Part shown: piece by piece, positions 55,159-64,000 of the stretch | How positions within the stretch are numbered: position 1 is the stretch's first letter | How the letters are laid out: every line of letters begins with the position of its first letter | From: Psychromicrobium lacuslunae | GTDB taxonomy: Bacteria; Actinomycetota; Actinomycetes; Actinomycetales; Micrococcaceae | Reading direction: 5' to 3' | DNA: 64,000 bases | Assembly: GCF_000950575.1 (NCBI RefSeq) | Contig: NZ_CP011005.1 | Location: forward strand, 1,922,001 to 1,986,000 | Translations under genes and position numbers: made by a program | The notes under the pieces: model-generated | The model's input: only the letters and a program-made list of their open reading frames with translations | The model's database searches: none | Told to the model about the DNA's origin: nothing

Positions 55159-57267
55159 CTAAGAACTGGCCCAACCACTGGCTTTCAGCAGCCTTTGGGC
55201 AAACACCGGTCCCATTGAGGCCGAATAATCCTTGGTGAGGTGGTTATCGTCGATGTAAACGAAGATATTGCCAATGACCCCAGGGCAGCTGTTCTGCGCG
55301 CAGATATAGTCACTCATATCGAGAGTAATAAGCCCCGGCGGCTTAGCCTCAAGCGATTCGAAGGGGCTCAGCTCAGCCAATAAATCACCACGTTGAGGAT
55401 TACAATCATCGGCTTGGCTGCCTTTGGAAATCACACACTCCGCCATATTGAAAGCGAATCTCGGGTTATCCCGCATCGCCACCACACTGATGCCGTTGGC
55501 AATGAGTTCGGTAGTAGCCTCGGTAAAACCCGGCTGCAGGACTTCCTCAGGAGAGGACGGTTTCGCCGCCGTTCCCACCATCAGCACAGCGTCGGGAGAG
55601 CGTTGCAGCAAATAGTCGGTGGCTTCGGCATTGAACGCATTACAATCGTCACTGGCCGTCGGCTGGCTGGTGCTATAAGGACAGGCCGCTTTAATGATGG
55701 AAATCATCTGCCAGTTATTTTGATCGGCTGCATACTGGAGCGCCGGCATCCATTGCTCGGAATGTGAATCGCCGATCACCACTATTGACTTCGCCGGGCT
55801 ATCGGTCACCGAGTGTGAGCGGCAAACGGCGTTGATCTCTTTGACCTCGCTGAGCCATTTGCCCGCGCAGCTGGAGTCAAGCACTGCGAACTGTTCGGAG
55901 ATTTTCGACGCCGCAGGTTGAGTTGGCGCCTCCGGGTTACCACCCGGTTCGAAACCTGGAACCAGCGCGGCGGCCCCCGGGTTGTCCGCCGAAGAGTTTT
56001 TCGAAGCCTCTATCACCTGAGCTTTCATCGCGCCTTGCCAGCCTAGAAGCGGCACGATAGCGAGGAAGACGCAGGCTGAAACCAGCAGGATAGGCCGGTG
56101 CCAGGCCGCCTCGACCCAGACAAAACGACGCACCGGCCGTTCGACGAACTTAGTTGACAGGATCGCCAACAGCGCAGCTAGCAGAATGATCGCAGCCCCG
56201 GTCAGCCAATCAACCGAGTCGCGATTTTGCCAGCTCAGGAAGATCACCAGGATCGGCCAGTGCCATAGATACAGCGCGTAAGAATTACCACCCATAAAAC
56301 GCATGAAGGGTGCGCTCAGTATTCGGTCAGCACCAAACTTAGAGGCGCTACTGCCCGCCGCGATCACCATTGCCGCAGCCAGCGTCGGCCACAGCGCCAA
56401 ATAACCGGGGAACTGCTGATCTACCTGCAAGACCAGACCGCAACTAATAATTAGTAGCAGGCCAAGCCAGCCGATCAGGACTCTGACTGCTCGGGACATC
56501 TTCAGGTGCGGTAACGCTAGGGCGAGTAAGGACCCGAGCGCGAACTCCCAGAGACGGGTGCGCAAATCAAAGTAAGCGAAGCTCTGATTACTCTGCGTGA
56601 AGATGATGGAGAAAGCCAGCGAGGCGACGAAAATACCACCGAAAACAATCCACATCATGGTCTTCAGATTCCAGCCCAGCTTGCGCCTCAGCAGCGCTAA
56701 TGCCGCGAAAATGATCGGCCACAGTAGGAAGACCTGAGCTTGCATGGACAATGACCAGAAGTGTTGGAAAGGGCTGGCCACATTGTGCGCGGCGTAGTAG
56801 TCGACCGAGTTGAAAGCGGCCGCCCAGTTTTCAAAATAGAACAGTGAGGCCCAAGCGTCGGAAATAATCGATGGCCACCGGTTCCCAGGCAGCAACCACC
56901 AACTCAGCAGCACGGTCACTGCTATCACCAACACCGCAACCGGCAATAGCCGCTTCAGCAAATGCAACCAGTGTTTGCCGAGCCGGATCGGCTCATCTCG
57001 TTCGATCCGGCGGACGAATTGGCCGGTCATCAGGAACGCCGAGATCAGCAGGAAAATATCGACACCGCCGGAGACGCGTCCCAGCCAGACGTGGTAAATC
57101 ACCACTAAGAAGACCGCTAGGAAGCGTAAGCCTTCAACTTCCGGTCGGAAAGCGCGCTTCGGTGGGCTGCTAGCACCGTCCTGATTGCCTCTCGCAATCG
57201 ACGACTCAGGCCCTTGCCGAGGCAGCATCGACGTCCGGTTTGGGGTGGCACGGGGCCGGTCCTTCAC
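55159..57267 (-). CDS. OafA-type acyltransferase with SGNH domain
   Basis: This 702-residue envelope enzyme has an N-terminal acyltransferase-3 membrane domain (about 38–415, ten helices), with RPEVEGLRFLAVFLVVIYHVWLGRVSGGVDIFLLISAFL including the essential His, and a C-terminal extracellular SGNH domain. The SGNH nucleophile is in VVIGDSHSEQWMPAL and the end carries IDDNHLTKDYSASMG. Such proteins O-acetylate cell-wall or surface glycans. A disordered segment of about 36 residues precedes the first helix. Confidence 0.92.
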   Translation of the reverse strand: MKDRPRATPNRTSMLPRQGPESSIARGNQDGASSPPKRAFRPEVEGLRFLAVFLVVIYHVWLGRVSGGVDIFLLISAFLMTGQFVRRIERDEPIRLGKHWLHLLKRLLPVAVLVIAVTVLLSWWLLPGNRWPSIISDAWASLFYFENWAAAFNSVDYYAAHNVASPFQHFWSLSMQAQVFLLWPIIFAALALLRRKLGWNLKTMMWIVFGGIFVASLAFSIIFTQSNQSFAYFDLRTRLWEFALGSLLALALPHLKMSRAVRVLIGWLGLLLIISCGLVLQVDQQFPGYLALWPTLAAAMVIAAGSSASKFGADRILSAPFMRFMGGNSYALYLWHWPILVIFLSWQNRDSVDWLTGAAIILLAALLAILSTKFVERPVRRFVWVEAAWHRPILLVSACVFLAIVPLLGWQGAMKAQVIEASKNSSADNPGAAALVPGFEPGGNPEAPTQPAASKISEQFAVLDSSCAGKWLSEVKEINAVCRSHSVTDSPAKSIVVIGDSHSEQWMPALQYAADQNNWQMISIIKAACPYSTSQPTASDDCNAFNAEATDYLLQRSPDAVLMVGTAAKPSSPEEVLQPGFTEATTELIANGISVVAMRDNPRFAFNMAECVISKGSQADDCNPQRGDLLAELSPFESLEAKPPGLITLDMSDYICAQNSCPGVIGNIFVYIDDNHLTKDYSASMGPVFAQRLLKASGWASS

Positions 57268-57357
57268 GGAAAAACTCCTCGGCTGGCGTCAGAACCCCTA
57301 AAACGTTACCAGTTCTTAACCTAAGATTTCGCTGTACGGCTTTCGACTTAAACGCCT

Positions 57358-57414
57358 CGAGTGTGCAGATCTACAGCTTATGACGGGCATAAAACGTGTA
57401 GATCTGCACACTCG
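57358..57414 (-). terminator. Perfect 18-base inverted repeat after groEL
   Basis: Arms 57358–57375 and 57397–57414 are exact reverse complements around a 21-base centre, 15 bases after the groEL stop. The arms include the palindrome AGATCT. It can act as the groEL terminator, but its length and composition also resemble a dispersed palindromic repeat. Confidence 0.65.
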
Positions 57415-57429
57415 ATAACGGTTTAGAGC

Positions 57430-59046
<1,617 letters not shown>

Positions 59047-59155
59047 TCATTGTCCTTATCTGACAGAGGCCCCGGACCTGGCGGACCGGGGCGTCTGAAG
59101 AGGTCCATTCCGCCGGAGACCGCACCTCAACGCGCGGTTTCCGAGAATGGAATTG

Positions 59156-59452
59156 TTACTTAACGACGATGGCCAGAACGTCACGGGCCGAGAGCACCAG
59201 CAGCTCGTCGCCACCGGTCTTGACCTCGGTTCCACCGTACTTGGAGTAGATCACGACGTCGCCCACGGCGACATCGATCGGCACCCGGTTGCCATTGTCA
59301 TCAACGCGGCCTGGGCCAACGGCGACAACTTCGCCTTCCTGGGGCTTTTCTTTAGCGGAATCCGGGATCACTAGACCCGAAGCAGTGGTCTGCTCGGCTT
59401 CCAGCTGGCGGACAACAATACGATCCTCAAGAGGCTTAATAGAGACCGACAC
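59156..59452 (-). CDS. groES: Co-chaperonin GroES
   Basis: This 98-residue co-chaperonin has [42 protein letters not shown] and [15 protein letters not shown]. The mobile loop (about 20–35) is intact. It starts with GTG after AGGAGAGG. It is the first gene of the groES–groEL operon behind two CIRCE boxes. Confidence 0.96.
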   Translation of the reverse strand: MSVSIKPLEDRIVVRQLEAEQTTASGLVIPDSAKEKPQEGEVVAVGPGRVDDNGNRVPIDVAVGDVVIYSKYGGTEVKTGGDELLVLSARDVLAIVVK

Positions 59453-59568
59453 TCGGACCTCTCCTTCTCAGTAAACTCAGCGGTTTTTTAGGCCACGGCA
59501 GCCCCACGTGGCGTTGCGCCTACCGTCGTCGCGGTGCCGGTGTGTGCAACTGTGGGTGCCGTGATGGC

Positions 59569-59595
59569 TTAGCACCCTCCTAGTGAGAGTGCTAA
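59569..59595. promoter_or_regulatory. CIRCE element 1 (HrcA operator)
   Basis: TTAGCACCC and GAGTGCTAA are separated by nine bases, with one deviation from the CIRCE consensus in the left arm. It lies about 115 bases upstream of groES and is the binding site of the heat-shock repressor HrcA. Confidence 0.9.
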
Positions 59596-59614
59596 TAACG
59601 ACTCTATGAGCGGA

Positions 59615-59641
59615 TTAGCACTCGGTCAAGGTGAGTGCTAA
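59615..59641. promoter_or_regulatory. CIRCE element 2 (HrcA operator)
   Basis: TTAGCACTC and GAGTGCTAA with a nine-base spacer form a perfect CIRCE element, 19 bases from element 1. The tandem arrangement indicates strict HrcA control of groES–groEL. Confidence 0.95.
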
Positions 59642-59717
59642 TTTCTGTCATCTTTAGCGCTCAGAGCGAACTCTCGGCGCGCGGTCGACGAAACCTCGGG
59701 CGATAAGCTTGTGAATT

Positions 59718-60950
59718 ATGGCTGATGATTTGATTGCCCCTTTGCTCACCCCTGAAGGCTGGGACTTATTGGCCACCGTAGGTCCTTACCAGGAGAAGAA
59801 TTCACTCGCACTGGCGGAGAAAATGCGCAAGGCCGGGCACTCAGCCGAACTCACCTCTGCGGTGCTCACGCAGGCCCGGTTGCGTACCAAAGCGAGCGCA
59901 AAATTCGGGGAATTCGCACAGCAAATGCTCTTCACTCAGCAAGGCTTAGAACAAGCCACCCGCTTGCAGGTTGCGGTTTTGCACGCCCAGCGATTCGCCG
60001 AAGCCGGAATTGCCAAGATCGCCGATCTGGGCTGTGGCTTGGGAGCTGACTCGCTCGCATTTAGCACCTTAGACCTCGCGGTGACCGCAGTGGAGCAGGA
60101 CGAGATCACGGCAGCCTGCGCCACCATCAATCTGATGCCCTTCCCGAATGCGCGGGTAATCCAAGCCGAGGCCAGCACGGTGGACCTCGACGATGCCGAG
60201 GCCGTCTGGCTTGACCCGGCACGGCGAACCACCTCAAGCTCTGGCAGCACTCGAATCTTTGACCCTGAGGCATTCTCGCCGCCGCTCTCCTTCGTCGAGC
60301 AGCTCGCCGATCGCGACCTGCCGGTGGGCGTAAAAATGGGCCCGGGCATCCCCCACGAGTCAATTCCGGCGGGCTGTGAGGCGCAGTGGGTCTCGGTCGG
60401 CGGTGAGTTGGTTGAGGCTACCCTCTGGTTCAACCAGCTAGCCCGGCCCGGGATTCGTCGAGCGGCGCTATTGCTCGGCGATGGAGGTGCTTCCGAGCTG
60501 ACCAGTCCGCTCGACTATCTGCCCGCAGAACAGGATGCGCCGCTGGGCCCGTTGGAGGGTTATCTCTACGAACCAGATAGCGCGGTCATTCGCGCCGGAC
60601 TGGTGGCTGATCTAGCCAGGCATCTTGGCGTGCATTTGATTGACCCGCAGATCGCCTACCTCTGCTCGGCGGAACTGATCGCTACTCCTTTTGCTCGGGC
60701 CTACCGGGTGCTTGAAGTCTTGCCGTACAACGTCAAGACACTGCGTTCCTGGGTGCGGGAAAACAATATTGGCAGCCTGGAGATCAAGAAACGCGGCACC
60801 GCCGTCACTCCCGAGGAGCTCCGCAAGCAGTTGCTGGCCGGAGGATCCAAAAAGGCTAAGAGATCGGCAACTCTGGTGTTGACCCGATTGGGCAACGACC
60901 GGGTTGCCGCAGTGGTTGAACCGATCCAACAGTTGAACCGGCCAGAATGA
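59718..60950 (+). CDS. Class I SAM-dependent methyltransferase with THUMP-like domain
   Basis: This 410-residue protein has a helical N-terminus and a Rossmann methyltransferase core: KIADLGCGLGADSLAFS is motif I, with VEQDEITAACATINL and VWLDPARRT (DPAR in place of the NPPY/DPPR type motif IV). The C-terminal part (YNVKTLRSWVRENNIGSLEIKKRG, then VTPEELRKQL) matches the THUMP-like domain of these actinobacterial proteins. RNA modification is a reasonable guess; the target is unknown. Confidence 0.87.
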   Translation: MADDLIAPLLTPEGWDLLATVGPYQEKNSLALAEKMRKAGHSAELTSAVLTQARLRTKASAKFGEFAQQMLFTQQGLEQATRLQVAVLHAQRFAEAGIAKIADLGCGLGADSLAFSTLDLAVTAVEQDEITAACATINLMPFPNARVIQAEASTVDLDDAEAVWLDPARRTTSSSGSTRIFDPEAFSPPLSFVEQLADRDLPVGVKMGPGIPHESIPAGCEAQWVSVGGELVEATLWFNQLARPGIRRAALLLGDGGASELTSPLDYLPAEQDAPLGPLEGYLYEPDSAVIRAGLVADLARHLGVHLIDPQIAYLCSAELIATPFARAYRVLEVLPYNVKTLRSWVRENNIGSLEIKKRGTAVTPEELRKQLLAGGSKKAKRSATLVLTRLGNDRVAAVVEPIQQLNRPE

Positions 60951-60981
60951 GACCTTGCGGCTCAGCGAAGCGCGTTAGGCC

Positions 60982-61794
60982 TTAGGCTCTGGAGAACTCC
61001 GAGGCCGCCCGGACCTGCTCAACGCTCGGTCGTACCCCGGTATACAAAACAAACTGCTCCTCGGCCTGAATGGCAATTACCTCGGCGCCAGAAATGATCT
61101 TTTTCCCGGCGGCTCTGCCCGCCTTGATCAGTGGCGTTTCGGCCGGGAGGGCAACGACGTCGAAAACAGTCTCGGCGGCGTCAATGGTTTGCGCAGTGAA
61201 GGCTAGGACCTCCTCCTCCGCGCCCTGCATGCCCAGCGGTGTGACATTGATCAGCAGCTGGGCGGTGCGTTCGCCCGCCTCGGCAGTCCAGTCAAAGCCA
61301 TAAAGCTCGGCGAGCGGGCGACCGGTTGATTCGTTCCTGGCGACGATGGTCACCGCGCGGAAGCCCGCATCCCGCAGGGCTGCGGCGACGGCCTTTGCCA
61401 TCCCCCCGGAGCCCTGCAGCAGCACGGTACTTGTGGCCGCTATCCGGTGTTCCCGGAGTAGGCGTTCAATAGCCAGATAGTCGGTGTTGTAGGCGGTCAG
61501 CACGCCACTGTCATTGACAATGGTGTTGACCGAGTCGATCGCCGCTGCCGAGGCGTCGAGCCGATCCACTAAAGCGATGACTTGTTCCTTATAGGGCATC
61601 GAAACAGCCGCGCCACGGATCCCCAGACCACGGATTCCGCGTACCGCATCGGCTAGGTCTACCGGCGCGAAGGCTTTATAGACGTAGTTGAGGTTGAGCT
61701 CTTCGTACAGGTAATTATGAAAACGGGTGCCGATATTGCTCGGCCGGGCCGCCAGCGAGATGCACAGCGTCATGTCTTTGTTCAGAATGGGCAC
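60982..61794 (-). CDS. Shikimate 5-dehydrogenase (AroE-like)
   Basis: This 270-residue NADP-dependent oxidoreductase has the shikimate-binding half (VSMPYKEQVIALVDRLDASAAAIDSVNTIVN with the catalytic Lys, and AYNTDYLAIERLL) and a Rossmann half with LQGSGGMAKAVAAALRDAGF. The glycine motif is GSGGMA where AroE usually has GAGGAx, as in the shikimate dehydrogenase-like subgroup. A second, canonical aroE may exist elsewhere in the genome. Confidence 0.85.
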   Translation of the reverse strand: MPILNKDMTLCISLAARPSNIGTRFHNYLYEELNLNYVYKAFAPVDLADAVRGIRGLGIRGAAVSMPYKEQVIALVDRLDASAAAIDSVNTIVNDSGVLTAYNTDYLAIERLLREHRIAATSTVLLQGSGGMAKAVAAALRDAGFRAVTIVARNESTGRPLAELYGFDWTAEAGERTAQLLINVTPLGMQGAEEEVLAFTAQTIDAAETVFDVVALPAETPLIKAGRAAGKKIISGAEVIAIQAEEQFVLYTGVRPSVEQVRAASEFSRA

Positions 61795-61889
61795 CTAGTC
61801 ATTGTGCCGCATGAGTGAAGCAATGTTTCTAACTCGCAGCAATCCGTTGGCAGCACTCAGCTGAGCTCAGCGCCGAACAACCCCTGGGC

Positions 61890-62012
61890 TTAGCCCTGGC
61901 GCGCCTTCATCCTCGGATTATTCTTATTGATCACGAAGGTCCGCCCGCGCCGCCGCACGATCTGTGCGCCGGGAAGCTTCTTCAGGGCTCGCAATGAGTT
62001 TCTAACTTTCAT
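61890..62012 (-). CDS. rpmJ: 50S ribosomal protein L36, zinc-independent paralogue
   Basis: The 40-residue product begins [19 protein letters not shown], then [21 protein letters not shown]. It is an L36 without the four zinc-binding residues (no Cys at all), that is, the C-minus form made under zinc starvation. GAAGGAG precedes the ATG. It lies 14 bases after the CobW-like gene and shares its Zur-controlled promoter. Confidence 0.95.
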   Translation of the reverse strand: MKVRNSLRALKKLPGAQIVRRRGRTFVINKNNPRMKARQG

Positions 62013-62026
62013 GATTTTTTGCTCCT

Positions 62027-63088
62027 TCAGTTACTGACGTTCAAACCAAACGGGTCGTTGAAATATTCCGCTTTTCGGCGACTCTCAGCCGGGCTGAGTT
62101 GCGCTTTTTCGAGCAGTCCTTGCACCTCGGATTCGACGATTTCAGCCGCTCTGCCGGTGAGCGCTAGCACGCTGGCGGGCTGCTCACCGCCGGCCAGCCA
62201 ATCGCCGGTGCTCTCTAGCCAAAGCCGCGGCCCGATGCCTTGCATGGCGATTCGTTGAGCGGGCGCCGAGGCCATCCAGATCCGACCCCTGAGCCAACAG
62301 CTGCCGGCCGCCAGGGTTGGTAAGGCGAGCCGGAAACGGTCCGGATGCAGTGGACGTTGCAGCTCGACCCGCACAGTGCGGAAGGCTCCACCGCCCCGTC
62401 TGCTTGCCACCCGCACCTCCCCCGGCGACTGCCTACGCATTACCTCATGGGCATCGAAACAACCGGGTCGTAATTCATCGGCAGAACTGGCGAGGGTGGC
62501 GTGCGGGGCAAGTTCGCTGAGCAGTTCCAGCCCGACCGGCTGATTCGGATCCGCGAATTGACTCAGCGATCGGCTAAGCGATGACGAGGTCAGCACGGTG
62601 TCCGCCTGAGCGAGTGCCGCCACCATGAACTCCCCGGAGGTACGTTGGTCCCTGGGCGACCCGGTGATGCCTAGCTCGGAAAGTTCACGGCGGTCCCAGA
62701 GCTGGTCTTCCAGCTCGGCCGGATCGAGCGCCAGAACCGCGTTATCAATGCTGAATTCCTCATCAAGTTGAGCATAAAGAGCCTCCATCACCAGGTCCGG
62801 CTCCACCCCGGGTGGCAACGCCAGTACGGCGTGTGGCACCCCTTCGTGAATCAATCGACGCACGGTGGGCACCACATCAAGTCGGACCGTGCACGAAAGG
62901 CAGCCGTGTTCCAGCTCGCTGCTCGACCGCTCGGTGAGCTTCCCACCCCGATAAATCCGGCGTAGCACAGTAGCTTCCTGAATCAGGTCATGGACCACCA
63001 CAACCGAATCTAGGTGCGTGCCGGAAAGCAGTTCAGCGGCGAATTGTCGGCATTGGGGATCGAGCGAAGCCAGCAAGGAAAGATGCAT
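62027..63088 (-). CDS. CobW/COG0523-like zinc-stress protein without P-loop
   Basis: This 353-residue protein is related to CobW-type metallochaperones. The metal-binding motif is [15 protein letters not shown], and the C-terminal CobW domain is present ([31 protein letters not shown] and GDWLAGG). The N-terminus, [21 protein letters not shown], lacks the GxxxxGKT P-loop that CobW GTPases carry, so GTP hydrolysis is doubtful. A 21-base Zur-type palindrome sits 13 bases before the start, and the zinc-free L36 gene follows, which places it in zinc homeostasis. Confidence 0.86.
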   Translation of the reverse strand: MHLSLLASLDPQCRQFAAELLSGTHLDSVVVVHDLIQEATVLRRIYRGGKLTERSSSELEHGCLSCTVRLDVVPTVRRLIHEGVPHAVLALPPGVEPDLVMEALYAQLDEEFSIDNAVLALDPAELEDQLWDRRELSELGITGSPRDQRTSGEFMVAALAQADTVLTSSSLSRSLSQFADPNQPVGLELLSELAPHATLASSADELRPGCFDAHEVMRRQSPGEVRVASRRGGGAFRTVRVELQRPLHPDRFRLALPTLAAGSCWLRGRIWMASAPAQRIAMQGIGPRLWLESTGDWLAGGEQPASVLALTGRAAEIVESEVQGLLEKAQLSPAESRRKAEYFNDPFGLNVSN

Positions 63089-63100
63089 ATCCTCTAAGTT

Positions 63101-63121
63101 ATATGAGAATGATTCTCATAT
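63101..63121. promoter_or_regulatory. Zur box upstream of the cobW-like–rpmJ operon
   Basis: ATATGAGAAT and ATTCTCATAT flank a central G and form a perfect 21-base palindrome of the Fur/Zur type (core GAGAATGATTCTC). The two downstream genes on the minus strand are both classical zinc-starvation genes, which favours Zur over Fur. Confidence 0.85.
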
Positions 63122-63222
63122 ACAAATTAATGGCCGTAACCGTGCACGTCACAAAGTGATAGCTGTCTTAGACTTAGACGTTCCTGTACTACTCAGTAAC
63201 GCACGTCTGAAGGGGGCGAACC

Positions 63223-64000
63223 ATGGATATCCACTTCGGCGAATCCGCCCAGTCGACATTAGGAGTTGAATGGGAACTCGCCCTGATCGATGCCGCGAGC
63301 GGCGAGCTGACCCCTCAGGCCGATGCGCTACTCGGGGTGATCAATCAAGAGCATCCCGAACTGCAGGCTGATGAAGAGCACCCGCACATTAAGCGCGAAT
63401 TGCTGTTGAACACGCTCGAGTTGGTCACCGGAGTCTGCGGCAGCGTGGCCGAAGCCAAAGAGGACCTCAATCGCTCACTGAGCACGGTGCGCGAGGCTGG
63501 TGAACGCTTCGGTGTGGAGTTAATGTGTTCCGGCACCCATCCTTTCAGCCAATCCCGCTCCCAACCGGTGACCGACAAAGAACGTTACGCCAAGCTGATC
63601 GATCGCACCCAGTGGTGGGGCTCGCAAATGGTGATTTACGGTGTGCACGTGCATGTTGGTTTGGATTCCAAGTTCAAGGCACTGCCGGTCCTTGACGGCC
63701 TAGTGAATTATTTTCCACATTTTCAAGCGCTCTCCGCCTCCTCACCATTCTGGAACGGCGAGGATACCGGCTATGCCTCCCAACGTGCATTGCTGTTCCA
63801 GCAGCTGCCCACCGCCGGGCTGCCCTTCCAGTTCGATGACTGGCGCGGCTATGAGCACTACGTCGAAGACATGATGACCACCGGGGTGATCGACCAGCTC
63901 TCGGAGATCCGCTGGGATATTCGCCCGGTGCCGGCCCTTGGCACCATCGAAATGCGGGTCTGCGATGGACTTGCCACCCTGGAGGAGGTCGGCGCCATTG
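63223..64000 (+). CDS. YbdK-type carboxylate-amine ligase (glutamate–cysteine ligase family 2), partial
   Basis: The gene runs off the right edge; 259 codons are visible. The product begins MDIHFGESAQSTLGVEWELALID, with the GCS2 pattern GVEWE for the ATP site, and has QMVIYGVHVHVGLDSKFK and RWDIRPVPALGTIEMRVCDG. It belongs to the ATP-dependent carboxylate-amine ligases related to GshA; a glutamate–cysteine ligase role (weak in YbdK) is possible. AAGGGGGCG precedes the ATG. Confidence 0.92.
   Translation, partial: MDIHFGESAQSTLGVEWELALIDAASGELTPQADALLGVINQEHPELQADEEHPHIKRELLLNTLELVTGVCGSVAEAKEDLNRSLSTVREAGERFGVELMCSGTHPFSQSRSQPVTDKERYAKLIDRTQWWGSQMVIYGVHVHVGLDSKFKALPVLDGLVNYFPHFQALSASSPFWNGEDTGYASQRALLFQQLPTAGLPFQFDDWRGYEHYVEDMMTTGVIDQLSEIRWDIRPVPALGTIEMRVCDGLATLEEVGAI

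Overview
The window looks like a chromosomal segment of a moderately high-GC Gram-positive actinobacterium, most likely of the family Micrococcaceae (Arthrobacter/Renibacterium/Psychromicrobium-like). The reasons are the many GTG and TTG starts, the conserved block guaB–guaB3–glpD, the SURF1–DUF3817–guaA block, galU next to 5-formyl-THF cyclo-ligase, FmdB and a SAF-domain protein, CIRCE boxes before groES–groEL, and a Zur-controlled second copy of ribosomal protein L36. The assignment rests on gene content and order read by eye; no 16S rRNA gene is present.

Layout. 1–7055: a tightly overlapping phosphate-transport operon (pstA, pstS, pstB; pstC probably ends at the left edge). Three unexpected partners are built in: a sortase-fold membrane protein that has lost its catalytic His and Cys, an apparently active class F-like sortase, and a membrane pseudokinase with three extracellular PASTA repeats. 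7163–15703: small regulators and membrane proteins, a secreted trypsin-like protease bracketed by perfect hairpins, an alpha/beta hydrolase with a divergent TetR regulator, and a LysR regulator divergent from an MFS exporter. 15810–15885: tRNA-Ala(CGC). 15886–22237: an island after the tRNA, starting with a decayed gene and then a four-gene cassette. The cassette is an ABC-three-component conflict system (nuclease-like effector, middle component, Rad50-like ABC ATPase with a CxxC hook) followed by an Abi/DRT-like reverse transcriptase. This is the strongest candidate for an undescribed defence system.

22238–30657: accessory metabolism and regulators (MerR, HxlR and ArsR families, deacetylase, DHFR-like reductase, IRED-like dehydrogenase, APH-like kinase) and a tandem array of four paralogous lipoproteins. 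30658–35018: a conserved actinobacterial block (GlpR/SepX-like membrane protein, RimJ-like acetyltransferase, galU, 5-FCL, fmdB, SAF protein); the gephyrin-like glp/moeA gene usually found between galU and rimJ is absent. 35077–39591: a 1504-residue helicase-like protein with altered Walker motifs. 39691–53761: guaA, SURF1, a heterodimeric ABC exporter with one degenerate nucleotide-binding domain, azlCD with an XRE-cupin regulator, a PTS IIA protein joined to glpD, guaB3 and guaB. 54085–64000: DUF389 protein, SGNH acyltransferase, groEL/groES under two CIRCE boxes, a methyltransferase, shikimate dehydrogenase, the Zur regulon pair cobW-like/rpmJ2, and the start of a YbdK-type carboxylate-amine ligase.

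All family calls come from motif recognition in the translated sequence. No database search was run, so subfamily names should be read as proposals. No CRISPR array, intact insertion sequence or rRNA gene was seen.
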